A stretch of DNA of 64,000 nucleotides from assembly GCA_026214975.1 (NCBI GenBank), contig CM047805.1, positions 65,635,383-65,699,382 of the forward strand, in the 5' to 3' direction. Shown here piece after piece: positions 35,834-46,975 of the stretch. The position numbers and the translations under genes were made by a program. The notes under the pieces were generated by a model, which was not told the origin of the DNA, made no database searches, and saw only the letters and a program-made list of their open reading frames with translations. Position 1 is the first letter of the stretch. Every line of letters starts with the position of its first letter. The DNA comes from Gentiana macrophylla (Eukaryota; Streptophyta; Magnoliopsida; Gentianales; Gentianaceae).

Positions 35834-35900
35834 CTACGTATCTTTTATATGTAATCGTGTCGGAGGCACGATACGTATAAAAAAATCAAAGCGAACGTAG
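35834..35900. other. Long hairpin, copy 2, inside hAT
   Basis: It is almost identical to 35529-35595. The flanking AACGCTTGTACCG and AGCGAACGTAGTTCTT are also repeated, so the repeat unit is a direct duplication of about 305 bp that includes roughly 120 bp of high identity. Confidence 0.75.
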
Positions 35901-35934
35901 TTCTTATTGTTTTTTTTTTTTTAGTCTTTTATAG

Positions 35935-36485
35935 TTTGTTTGATATGTTAGTATATTTTTTTATATAGTGTTGTATAGTGTTGTTTTTATATATAGTTTT
36001 TGTTTTTTATATAGTGTTTATATAGTGTTGTTTTTTTATAGTGTTTATATAGTGTTTTTTTTATAGTGTTTTTAGTATTGTATAGTGTTGTTTTTATATA
36101 GTTTTGTTTTTTTATATAGTGTTTATGTTTATATAGTGTTGTTTTTTTTATATAGTGTTGTATAGTGTTTTTTTTTTAGTGTTTATATAGTGTTGTATAA
36201 TGTTGTTTTTTTATGTAGTGTTTTATAGTGTTGTATTTTTATACTATTTATATAGTGTTGTTTTTTTATAGTGTTTATATTGTGTTGTTTTATTATATAG
36301 TGTTGTATAGTGTTGTTTTTTTATAGTGTTTATATTAATTTTTTTTTTATAGTGTTTATAGTGTTGTTTTTTTATAGTGTATATATTGTGTTGTATTATT
36401 ATATAGTGTTGTTTTTTTATAGTGTTTATATAGTGTTTTTTTTATAGTGTTGTATAGTGTTGTTTTTTTGTATAGTGTTGTAACA
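35935..36485. repeat. TATAGTGTT low-complexity array
   Basis: Irregular repeats of TATAGTGTTGTTTTTTTA and shorter forms over about 550 bp. No gene. Confidence 0.85.
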
Positions 36486-36516
36486 AATATATAAATAAGA
36501 TATAAATTGCGTACCT

Positions 36517-38899
36517 TTAATCGATGTCGGTATTTCGACCGCTTGCTCCTGCTCCTGAAGATTCAGTGTCACTGCCTTCGAACTGTGACTCATCATCTTC
36601 TGACACAATGTCCTGCACCCTCTTCTCAGCTCGTACCCAATCTTGACAACACATTTGCTTCTCTAAATTGGTGGGATGAAGTGAACATATTTTATTGTTA
36701 ATCACATATCCTGCCATGCTGAAACATCGTTCAACAGTGACGGTCGAAACAGGGCAACTTAAAAACTCGACTGCTATCATTGATAGCACTGGAAATTCTT
36801 TAGCATGTCTCTTCCACCACTTCAATAAGTCGAAGCCGAAATCATAGGAATCATCGGTTTCACAGCCTTCAAATGTTGTGTTTAAAAAATTTGATATCTC
36901 TGTACGTTGATCGGATGACGTTGTCGCTCCCTTCTGTTTTTTTGCGTTCATTTTATACAGAACTTTTCTAAGTCCCCGCAGGGCACCTGCAGGGTTAGTA
37001 GAAGCACTTGCGGATGGATTGGGAACCGCATCGTTTCTCAATCCATACATACGCTCATATTCAACAAACAAAGTGTTTAATAAATTTTCAACTCTATATA
37101 CTTCAACTTTATAATCTACCGGGGGCACACCATGAGTATCAGACAAAGCATCATAGTAAGCACTTAACATGTTAGACACACCTAATAGTCTTAAACGAGG
37201 GTCGAGAATATAAGAAATGAGATATGTGTCAGGAATATGCAACATGTACTTATTCCATTTCTCCTTCATCGGCTCTAAACATTGAAATAATGTAGCGTCA
37301 TGTTCCAAGGTTTCAAACTCGGCAGTTATTTCTACACTAGCAGGCAAGACTAAATGTGCAGTGGGTTGATAACATTTTGAAAACAATTCAGTATATTTTT
37401 TGAATAATTCAAAAACATCCATCAGTTTCTTGCATGCAGTCCAAAGAGAGGGATACAAACGATATTCGCTCGGACAATGTACACTTAAAAGTTCACAAAA
37501 TGTATTTTTAATTTTGTATGGTTTTTTCCAAAGATCATAAGTCGTGTTCCACCTATGCGGTACATCTTGCGGCAGTTTGATACGGCGATGACCTTTCTCG
37601 TTTAGAAATTTATACCACTTATGAACAAGACTATTTCTACCTTACACATGTGAAATAGAACTTTTTATCGCATTAATATTATGGTCAAAAACTTTTAAAC
37701 TATCTTTTACACATAAATTAAAAATATGGCATAAACATCTAACATGAAAAAATTGACCATTACAAACAGGTTCACAAAATCGGGATAGATCGGGAATAGA
37801 AGCAGTGTTGTTTGAAGCATTGTCAAACGCAATTGAAAAAACTTTATCTTTTAAATCGTATTCCTCAAAAATATCAACTAATAAAGATGCAATGTTAGAA
37901 GCGTTATGAGTTTCGTTAAATAAACGAAAAGCAAGTAACCTTTTTTGGACAATCCAAGTGTTGTCAATCCAGTGAGCCGACACGCCCAAATAAAAATTAT
38001 TGGTCCTACTATCCTCCCAAATATCGGCACATACACATATTCGGAATTTATTTGTCTTCAAACTTTCTTTAATAATATTTTGTCGTTTAATAAATTTATT
38101 TTTGAAATCCCTAATAACCGTTGCACGAGGGATCTTAGTAAATGCCGGCTGCAAAGCCCCTTGTACGTAAGTTTCGAAAAAAGGATTCTCAGGAAAGCTA
38201 AAAGGAAGACCCATCCCCGCAATAAGATCCGTGGTTAAATCTCTACAGTTATCACGAGTGTAAATAAAGAGTGGATTAGTGTTACCTCCGCTGGAGCTCG
38301 GCATGTTTAGCTGGGCTTGAGACGTGGCCGTCTTCCAATTTTTCCGGGTGTTTAGTTAACATGTGAGTCCGCATTGATCCGTAACCACCGGAATGTTTAA
38401 ATTGGTATTTTGTGCCATAGAAATTGCACACCGCGAAGAAAAACTTTCCGGGGTTAGCTAATGCTATATCATCAGTCCGAGGAACCTTTGTGAAAAATTC
38501 CGTAAAAATTTTCGATTTTAACCTTTTTTCTTGTGCTTTGGATCGGGTACTTTCATCAACATCTAAATTGACTGACTCGGGAGTAGGAGTAGCATCATCA
38601 CTAGCATCACGCGGTGTTCTTACAGGCACACGACTCCCACCACGTGCTTGTCTAGCACGGGAAGCATCCCTAGTATATACATCTTCATCAACATCGTCTT
38701 CATCATTATCTTCACCTTCGTTAAGGTTGATGTTAAAATTTCCGGGATGAGACATTATATCGTCGTAATGACTATCAAAATCATCTTGATTGTAACCTGA
38801 AGGTGTGTCAAACTGAGGAATCGAAATGTGATTACCGGTGACAGGGTCTGTATAATATTGGGGTCTATAGCCACCAACAAATTCATCCGATTCCGGCAC
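36517..38899 (-). pseudogene. hAT transposase, broken
   Basis: A cut-and-paste transposase in three stretches. The N-part (38899-38282) is acidic, then has a BED-type zinc finger in which the second Cys appears to be Tyr (AVCNFYGT). A frameshift near 38285 leads to the catalytic core (38304-37642) with ADIWEDSRTNNFYLGVSAHW, AFDNASNN and a CLCHIFNLCV segment. A TAA at 37642-37644 stops it, though the same frame stays open into 37458-36517. That part ends in the hAT dimerisation domain (FLSCPVSTVTVERCFSMAG near 36730). Total length, about 790 residues, is normal for the family. One frameshift, one stop and a weak finger make it inactive as read. Confidence 0.92.
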
Positions 38900-38949
38900 A
38901 ACCGTGTCTTCACGGAAAGTAACATTTCGATTACCTCTCTATGATTCAC

Positions 38950-39435
38950 CTCTTCCTCTTGTTGACATTGTAAAAAATCAAAATTAAATCTAACGGTTAT
39001 AAAAATAAAAATAAAAATTACGAATAAAAAAAAATTTGATTTATCTAACCAATTTTACTTATAACTAAAACCGAATTGAAGTAACGATTAAATCAGAACA
39101 ACTTCAAATTTCGGTCTAGTCAAGTAAATTTGATTATAAAATTAAATTTTTTATACACTTGTAAATAAATTAGTTGAATAAAATACAATCAAATTTACTT
39201 GTAACTAAAACCGTATTGAAGTAACGATTAAATCAGAACAACTTAAAAAATCGGTATCGTAAAGTAAATTTGATTGTTGTTTATAACAACTAAACCAACT
39301 TGATAATCAAAGAAATGAGTTGAAGATGTAAGAAATTAGGGAAGAAGATGTAAGAATGATGTAGGAAATATGTAATGGATTTGGGAAGTATTTATAGAAT
39401 TTTTTGAGGTATTTGGAAGAAAAAAAAAATAGCCG
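38950..39435. other. hAT 5' flank: AT-rich, no gene
   Basis: Two diverged direct copies of a ~125-bp stretch containing TTACTTATAACTAAAACCG / TTACTTGTAACTAAAACCG (about 39054-39270). Otherwise featureless. Confidence 0.5.
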
Positions 39436-39439
39436 TTGC

Positions 39440-39690
39440 AATATATTACCGTTGGGCCGGTTCAACCGGCGGTTCCAGTTCCGGCCGGTTTTCACCGGTT
39501 CCGATCCGGCCTTGCCGGTTCAACCGCCGGTTCCGGGCCGGTTCCGGTTCCACCAAAACCCCAACCGTACTCTAACCGCCTAACCGCTGGTTCCACCAAC
39601 TGGCGGTTCACCCAACCGCCGGTTACTCCACCCGCCGGTTACATAACCGCCGGTTCCGGTTAACCAACCGCCGGTCCGGTTATTTTGGCC
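39440..39690. repeat. hAT subterminal CCGGTT-rich region (5' side)
   Basis: Dense CCGGTT, CCGGCC and CCGCCGGTT motifs in both orientations next to the terminal repeat. Confidence 0.75.
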
Positions 39691-39705
39691 AGCACTACAT
39701 TGTCC

Positions 39706-40500
39706 CCGGGTTGGCTCCTAACACGCGTGTGAATTCTCGTATTTTAGAACCTCGAGAATAAACTAAATAGTTGGTCTATTTAATGAATATGGGAATATTA
39801 TTTATTTGATAAATAATATGTAATATAGAAAAGACATTGTCTATTATCCCAATTGGCACACAAAAATGGCGCCACTTTTATTTGGTTTTGGGAAAACAAA
39901 TTTTCTCCTAATTAATTATAATGTGGATAATATAATTATTTATGTGTTAAATAATTGTAAATAAGAAATTTATTTTCGTATTGGATAAATAGAAAATTTG
40001 TTTTTCTATTGGATAAAGATTTTATTTTCCTAAAAGGTAAAGAAAAATTTGTGTATAAAAGATATACTCTCAAATTATTTGTTATTTTCTTATTAAAACA
40101 GAGTTTCTCCCAACACAAAATTGGAGCAAAACCAACGCCATTTTTAAATAAAATAGGTGACGCCTACGTGGAGAAAAAGGAGAGAAATTTCGTTTTCTTC
40201 TCTTAGCCATTGAAAGAAGAAAAACTAGGTTTTTCTTGAAGGCGTATTCGAGGAGGTTCGAATGCGGGATCGACGTCCACCAATCGTCGCTTGAAGATAT
40301 AACTTGGAAGATCACGGCTTTTCTCCGGTGGGGTAAGTCTTAAACTTTTGTAGTTATATTAATTAATCATGCGAATTAAATCATGGTAAAATCGCATGCA
40401 AATTTAATTCGTAGATCGAGCGTCTCGATCGGTGCTGTGAATCAGATCTGATGATCCAATTATGGATCGGATCCGGATTTGTGTTTATGTATATCCAGCA
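39706..40500 (+). repeat. B1 5' LTR, right part
   Basis: It resumes after the hAT target duplication. A TATAAAA box lies at 40054-40060 and the LTR ends CCAGCA at 40500. Without the hAT element the LTR is about 1.77 kb, near the B2 LTR length. Confidence 0.85.
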
Positions 40501-40502
40501 TG

Positions 40503-40514
40503 TGGTATCAGCGA
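40503..40514 (+). other. Primer binding site of B1
   Basis: TGGTATCAGCGA, first nine bases identical to the tRNA-Met site. Confidence 0.75.
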
Positions 40515-41392
40515 TTTTGCGATCTTGATTGCATAATTAATTAATAAGGAGTGGAATTGAATAAAAATTGCATCTTTTATATGTTTTTTTATACATATAT
40601 GCGTATTGAATGATTTGGTTGACGAGATGGATTGGGGTTGGTACTTGTTTACCGTTAGATCTATTGTAAACCCAAATTTTTAGGGTATAGAAAATTATTT
40701 AATTTATTTGTTGCAATTTAATTTTCTAGTAATTATAATTATTTATTTTACTGCGGCTCTGTTGTATTTCAATATTTTTCGAAGAACATCATCACAGCTA
40801 ATGCAGCGTTGTGGTGGTGAGGACGTGAATTCTGCAACTTGAAAACCCAGGTTCGATTCCCACATAATGAAATTCTTTGGCAATTTTTCACAAAAGATGG
40901 ATTTTTAGCTGATGAAGGAAGAATAAAAATGCAGCACCCGGGAATTGAAGTCGAGCTGCCACGGTGGGAAAATAGGCGACTTACCAACTCGGCTATCAAG
41001 TAGATTGATAAAGAACTGGACCAGCTAATTGATATGGAAGCAGATCCGCCCCAGATTCTAATTAATTAGAAATCAGTAAATCCTTTAAATGTAGGGTTTA
41101 TTTATTTAATTTTAATTTATAGATTAGATGCGGGGGTACCAACGGTCCATCTCAGTGGTTTATTTTTCGCATTTATTTTCTTATGTGATTATTTATGTGA
41201 TATAACCATGCCATGCATCATATTCATGAATTCCACTCCTAGCATATGCATACATGTAGAAAAATAATTTAGGCATTAATTAGACATGTATGAAAATTAT
41301 AATTAATTTAGATTAATAATAAATTAAATTAATTGAAGGAAACGGAATTTTATCGGGATATAAATTCACATTATAAAAAAAATTACTTGGTA
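40515..41392 (+). other. B1 leader, non-coding
   Basis: It shares blocks with the B2 leader (GAGATGGATTGGRGTTGGTA; GGGGGTACCAACRRTCCATCTC; ATGCATACATGTAGAA). No ORF. It contains a tRNA-like inverted pair at 40790-41000. Confidence 0.6.
40790..41000. mobile_element. Possible SINE-like pair, two tRNA-like heads in opposite orientation
   Basis: On the plus strand a B-box-like GGTTCGATTCC lies at 40850-40860 inside ACCCAGGTTCGATTCCC. On the minus strand TAGCCGAGTTGG (40995-40984) matches an RNA polymerase III A box and is followed about 31 bases on by GACTTCAATTCC, a weak B box. B2's leader lacks this block, so it was added in B1. I could not fix ends or target duplications. Confidence 0.4.
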
Positions 41393-42010
41393 AATATGGT
41401 TTTGGGATCTAAAATTCTTTGAGAACTTTGATTATGTAGTGTCTACATAAATAAGATTAAATAACCAAAAATTTGGAAAGTCATGAAAAATAGGACACTA
41501 ACTAGACGGTATTTGAAACCAATAAGTTGGTGATTGCTTTTCATGATTTATTGTTTTTTATTTTTGAAAAAATTCTAAGATCCTAAATTTTTATCATGAC
41601 AAGATTAGGAATATGAAATTCTTCGGGGATTTTAATTGTGTAGTGTCTACACGAAAGGTTTCTAAATAATTGATAAATTGGAAAATCATGAATATAGTGT
41701 CACTAGTTAGACGGTATTTGGAACCGATAAACTAGTTGGAGCTTTAAATTTCGTGATTTATTGTTTTTCAAATTATTGGGAAATTCATAAGTCCTAATGT
41801 ATTATGATTATAAAATTCTTGGTGAATTTTAAATTGTGCAGTGTCTACACAAAATTTTTAATAAATCCATAAAATTGGAAAATCATGAATATAGTGACAC
41901 TAGTTAGACGGTATTTGGAACCGATAAACTAGTGGGAGGATTAATTTAAATATTCATGATTTATTGTTTTTCCAGATTGAAAAGGAAATTCTGAAAATCC
42001 TAATGAAACT
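41393..42010 (+). repeat. Three tandem ~200-bp repeats in B1
   Basis: Each unit contains TAGTGTCTACA near its start, GGAAAATCATGA in the middle, then AGACGGTATTTGGAACCGATA and TGATTTATTGTTTTTC. Units start near 41393, 41605 and 41803. B2 has the same unit at 55416-55800. Confidence 0.85.
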
Positions 42011-42920
42011 ACCTAATTTTCAAAATAACAAGTGGGAGCGAGGAAGGTGACAACCGACCCCACGGCCTCTACTGTTGACACAAGAACGTGAGAGAAGGGT
42101 GACACCTCGAGCCGCTTTGATTATGGCCCCGTGTGGATGGCTTTCACCCATATAAAAATTCAAGGCTTGGTCTCCAAAAGAATAGGATTTTGGGTACTCA
42201 TCAAGTCACTGACCGACCCTGCGGTTGCATACTCGGGGCGTACTTTAATGTCTGAAACAGTAGGTCACACTCACAAGGATATTTTGGAAATATCTTGGAT
42301 GAAAATTGAAGGTAATCAACAATTAAATTGAGATGTTTGATTCTTAATTATTGTTTAATTGTTGAGAGAGATTGTCTCAATTTAATCGTCATTGTGCTGA
42401 TATTGACCCTGCGGCGGCAGTATGATGTGAGGTTAAATGCTTGGAATGGTAGGATAAACTGCATGCATAACATCACGTTTATAATTCCTAAAATTTCTTA
42501 TTTGTTTTGGTGTATGATTTGATTTATATTTCTGTCATAATTTATATTTGCAACTACATATCATCTCAAGGTATCTAAATTGCTAAACATATTATATCGA
42601 CTGATAACGACTTCATAAAAGTGGAAAAGTAACCAGAACGTTGAACTCACTAATCAAGAATGCAATTATTTTTTCGGTGGAGGTTTTCCCTCTTAAGCCT
42701 TCAAACTTAAGTGACATTGATGAGTATGTCACTGATGTCACTCATGTTGAACGAGAGACAACCGATATTAGTTCAAAGATGACAAGAATGATTTGGTATC
42801 AATCTCACCAGACATCCCACAATTTACGAGTAGTGTCTACTCTTATAAACTGCTAGTTCAAGGCCATTTCCTTTTATAGAAAGCCAAGAATGGGAAGGTA
42901 AATGTCTACAAGTGTAAGTC
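42011..42920 (+). other. B1 non-coding block shared with B2
   Basis: It aligns to B2 54655-55410 and 55815-55935 (for example AGTGGGAGCG...GGGAGGYGAC, CACGGCCTCTACT and GTAGTGTCTACTC). No reading frame recognised. It ends in AAGTC (42916-42920), the target duplication of B2. Confidence 0.6.
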
Positions 42921-43686
42921 TGTTAAGTGTGATGCCCGAAAGACAATTTTGTAATTGTTTTATTTAATAAATGAAATGATATTATTATTCATATTTATTA
43001 TTCTCATATTCACCGATATGACAATAGTATTTACACTACAGAAAACCCTAAAGTATATCGATTATGTAATCACTTAACTCAGTGTATGGGATATACTAGG
43101 GAGTATTGAGTTAGTGAAGATGTACTTAAAATACAATTAGCCCGTAGTGAAGTTAATCGAGAGTATTGGGTCTCTCCTTTAACGTGCTATTAATGCGCCC
43201 AGAACACAATAGGTGTGATTGTCTTATCCGGACTTTCGGTTAAGAGAACCTAGTGGGGCATTTATGTATGATAGATATATCATATAGAAATTTGGACCGA
43301 TTTGATTAGAGTTCACGATATAATTCCGTAATCGAGAAGTCTTATCGAATCAATCGATGATCATATTTATGGATATATCTTAATCCTGAGGTGATCACAG
43401 TCAACTGCTTGAATCAGTATGAGGTTTGACTTGACGGTTAAAGATTACACTGAGTCTGTGATCTAAATTACCCCATCTTGGCATTGTACTGGATTGAGTG
43501 AGTAGTATGTGTTATCACAGATACGGAATCCATTCCTTCCATTTCTGGAAGTAGATAGACAGTTCCCTTATTTGTTAATCCTAGAAACTGATCGATCCAT
43601 GGTGGCATATTCCTGTGATTGATTTATCGAATATAATTATTCTGTTCATAAGATAATTATTTATTTGATTTATCGGAGCCGCTGAT
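42921..43686 (+). repeat. B2 5' LTR, left part
   Basis: It matches the 3' LTR from 58945. Compared with it, about 235 bp (3' LTR about 59622-59855) is missing at about 43602. The last five bases, CTGAT, are the target duplication of the chromovirus. Confidence 0.9.
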
Positions 43687-45486
43687 TGTAATATCCCGAA
43701 ATTTTGACTTACTAATTAATTAATAAAGGATCTAATTATTTGGGAAATTATGGGATTTATTAATTTTTGGAGGGATTTATTAATAATTAAAAAGGAGTTT
43801 TAATTAAAAAGGATTTATTTATTAATAAATTAAAAGGATTTTCACTCCTTTTTCCTCCCTTATTTTTCCCCAAAACACAAAATTTTCAGCTCCAAACCCT
43901 CCCCTTGCCGTTGGCCCCTTGTAAGGAAGAAGGAGAGAAAAATATCTCCTTGGTGTTTAGGGATTCGTCGTCAGTAATCGCTGTTTCCTTTTATAGATTC
44001 GAGCTTCGTTGAGGATCGTTTCTAGCTTAGCAAGGGCTTTCAAGAACGCAGCAATTCGGTAAGGATAATTCTATCTTTGTCAAAATTTTAACTTGATCTT
44101 TGTAAAAGTTCAATTTAAGACTTCTATGCTTGTGTGCCACGGTTTTGGTGTGTTAAACGTTCTAGTAGTGTGTTTTTGTGTTAGTTAAAATCTCTGATCT
44201 ATATGATACCTTTGTATGGAGTTTTCGGGCCTAAAGTGTTGTTTTTCTCATTGTGTTGTGGAGAAACGGCTCGTAAATCGCGAGAGAGCTTTTAGGGTTT
44301 TAGTTGAAACCAGCCGGACGGGCGTCTCGCTTTGAGAGGACGGGCGCCCGGTCTTGTCTCAACTCAGACGGGCGTCCGGATTCCTGGACGGGCGTCTGAA
44401 GGGCAACTTTTGATTCAGGATGTAAAGTTTTCTGGTGGACGGGCGTCCAAGTATAATGGACGGACGTCCAGGTGCTAAAAATCGATTCGAGGATGTAACA
44501 GTTTCCCGACGCTGCCTCGAGATCTTGGGACGGGCGTCTACTTTTCCAAACGGGCGCCCAACATTTCGAGACGGGCGTCAGTTTAAATGTTTTCTCTTCT
44601 TTGTTAGTTATGGATAAACCTTACGAGCATGTTTTGTAAGTTGTGTTTGGATGAGACAACGGTATTGGTAACATTGGGTTTTGGATTTTGGGCATTGGAG
44701 TTCGTAGACCCGTAGTGGTTGGGCCGGATAGGGTAGCTCCCAAAGCCGTAAACCCGGAAGGTTTCTTACGACTTCAATGACCCTACGTGTTTGGGGAGTT
44801 GCGCATGATGATGTGGTCGGGCCGGATAGGGTAGTACCCGAAGCCGGGAACCCGGGAAGGTTTCCTTGCACCCCAGCACGTGATGGTCCATCTAGTATGG
44901 TACCATTGGATGACCTTTAGGACCCTCCTCTCTAGGGCTTTACCCTCGCTGAGGATGTGCACATTCGGGACTTTTAGGTGGCTAGTTGTGATGTTTGGTA
45001 TACATTATGGGCAGGTCGTAACTTTTATAGATTGGTTGGGTCCTTCATAAATTGGTGGTACTTTTCATGGGTTGGTTTTACCTTACGTATACTAGATTTA
45101 TTCTTACTCAACTTTATAGTTGACGGTTTTGCTTTCGTTTGACCTCGCTATGATCCATTTATGGGGAGTGATTCTTAGTGTACTTCTATGGATGTTTGCT
45201 TGTTGCCGGGATGTCGCTGGGTTTGAGAGCCACGTAGTCGCGATCACATGTTTTCTACATTATTTGGAATTTTAAATATTAAAGATTTTGACGTTCGCAT
45301 AATTTCATTTTCTTCAGGATACTTGTATTCACTTTAAATACTTTCTTTTAAAATAATGAATGGTGAATGTTTATTTTCTTTCTGTTGTGGAATGTTGCAT
45401 GTTACCGCCACGACTGTGTGTCGTGATGAGTGGCACTACGGTGACCAATACCGGCGGCCGACGGGATTGGAAATCGGGGTGTTACA
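43687..45486 (+). repeat. Chromovirus 5' LTR
   Basis: 1800 bp, ends TGTTACA. It contains nine GACGGGCGTC-type motifs (44317-44580) and a repeated GGGCCGGATAGGGTAG (about 44722 and 44818). It is near-identical to the 3' LTR, with many single-base length differences. Confidence 0.95.
44317..44580. repeat. GACGGGCGTC motif array in chromovirus LTR
   Basis: Nine near-palindromic copies (variants GACGGGCGCC, GACGGACGTC) spaced about 20-50 bp. The 3' LTR holds the matching array at 51107-51365. Confidence 0.85.
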
Positions 45487-45489
45487 AAG

Positions 45490-45500
45490 TGGTATCGAGC
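45490..45500 (+). other. Chromovirus primer binding site
   Basis: TGGTATCGAGC three bases after the LTR, tRNA-Met-like. Confidence 0.75.
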
Positions 45501-45749
45501 AAGGTTCGACTCGGAGACCACCACCTAAAATGAACCTTAAGATTAAATTCACTAAAATAAGCACAATGAGGATGTGTGGGGTAGGTATTGAGTTCTATGT
45601 AGGGAAAGCACGGTAAGTTCGATGTATGTGGCAATGTGGTGTGTGTTGCAATTAATTTTGGATGATAAGTGTTAGTATATGTGAAATATTCTCGTGGCAT
45701 GATATAGGTGATAATTGAATGTATGATTGTTTACCTTTGTAGTTTAGCT

Positions 45750-46975
45750 ATGCCTCCCAGGAATGGAAATGAGAGGGACCGGTGATTGATCGGTGGTTAA
45801 GATGAATCAAGACTGATTCAGCGGTCAACAAGCTGACAGAGGATCGTTCTCGGGGTCAACCACCGGCATGACTAGGGCCGTGAGTCGCCAGAGGCCTAGT
45901 CAAGACGATGGTAAGGGAGATCTAAGGGACTCGAGCGGTGGATTAGGGAGTTTGAGAAAATTTTTCGCCACTCTAGGCTGTCCGAGGAATCGAAGGTCGA
46001 CCAAGCCGCCGCTACTTGGTTGTGAGGTGGCTGATTTATGGTGGGGTGCTAACAAGGATCGGTTGGCTCGCATCAGTAAATGAGCAAGGGAAACGGTATT
46101 GGTCCCACCGAATCGGGTGAGTTTAAGCAGAGCCGAGGCGTGAATTCTTTCCCGAATCCAAGAGGAAAGAGCTGCGGGTGGAGTTCGATAATCTCCGATG
46201 GGGGATATGACCGCCCAAGAGTACTACGAGAAGTTTGTCGACTTGGCGGTTTATGCATCGAGCTAGTGCCGATGAAGAGGCCAAGATGGTGAAGTTTGGG
46301 AAACACTTAGATTTAGCGATCCGGGATCGTATGGGTGCAAGCAGGGCTTCACGAGTTTAAAAGAGATGTGTGAAGTAGCATGCAACATTGAGAGGATTCG
46401 GAGAGAGGTCAAAGCGGCATATACTACTAACAAGAGGAAGAGCGTCTCTGAGGACAATCAGGGGCAGCAAAAGCGGAGCAATTCCGGAAACCCACCAGTA
46501 CGACCGTCCTTTTCGGAAAATTCACACCTTACCAGGCGGTGGTGGTCACCGGTGAGAGGTAACTCCTGGGGTTTAGTCGGCCACGAAGTTATCATTGCAA
46601 GCGGTGCCAGAGAAATTATCCGGTACCGATTGTTCAAAGCTTGAGTTCGATGTCACAATTGTGGGAAGTTTGGACATAGACGATATGAGTGCTTTTACGG
46701 CTCCCACACCTTCCGGGTCGGCATCGTTCTGAGGAAGCAACATGGGTGGGACTCCAGGAGCAACACGGGGAACATGGGTAGGGTAACCAGCAGCAGAGTG
46801 GTACTCTGCGCATTGCAGCCGGCAGGGGTGCACTGCGCGCCATTGGTGAAACAGAAACCGACCATCGTGGTCGGCCGGCCACGGTCAGGGGGCTGAGAAA
46901 AATCAGACTGGGAGATTATTCGCACTGGGCAGAGAGGAGGCCGAGCAGAGCAACCACGTAGTGACGGGTAATTTT
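45750..46975 (+). pseudogene. gag: Chromovirus gag, broken
   Basis: The ATG at 45750 starts MPPRNGNERDR and meets TGA after 11 codons. A gag core is readable in shifted frames (EYYEKFVDLAVYA near 46215; KFGKHLDLAIRDRMG near 46292). The zinc knuckle CX2CX4HX4C at 46651-46692 is intact. At least five frame changes are needed to follow it, the worst-damaged part of this element. Confidence 0.75.

Larger units (their letters stand above)
35074..39697 (-). mobile_element. hAT DNA transposon in B1 LTR
   Basis: The ends are TAGTGGTGGCCAAA (35074-35087) and the complement of TAGTGCTGGCCAAA (39684-39697), with one mismatch. Flanking 8-bp duplications are CATGGTCC (35066-35073) and CATTGTCC (39698-39705), seven of eight matching. 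B2's LTR shows the uninterrupted site (CCATGGTCCCC). TAG-type ends and 8-bp duplication are hAT hallmarks. The transposase lies on the minus strand, so its 5' end is at 39697. Confidence 0.95.

Noticed and set aside
40784..41005. Genuine tRNA gene
   Set aside because: A- and B-box-like parts exist but I could not pair an acceptor stem; the plus- and minus-strand pieces fit SINE heads better.
41393..42010. Centromere-type satellite
   Set aside because: Only three diverged units, located inside a retrotransposon that has the same unit in its sister copy.
45868..46833. Host genes in several short open frames on both strands
   Set aside because: The zinc knuckle and gag-core residues show that they are shadows of a frameshifted chromovirus gag.
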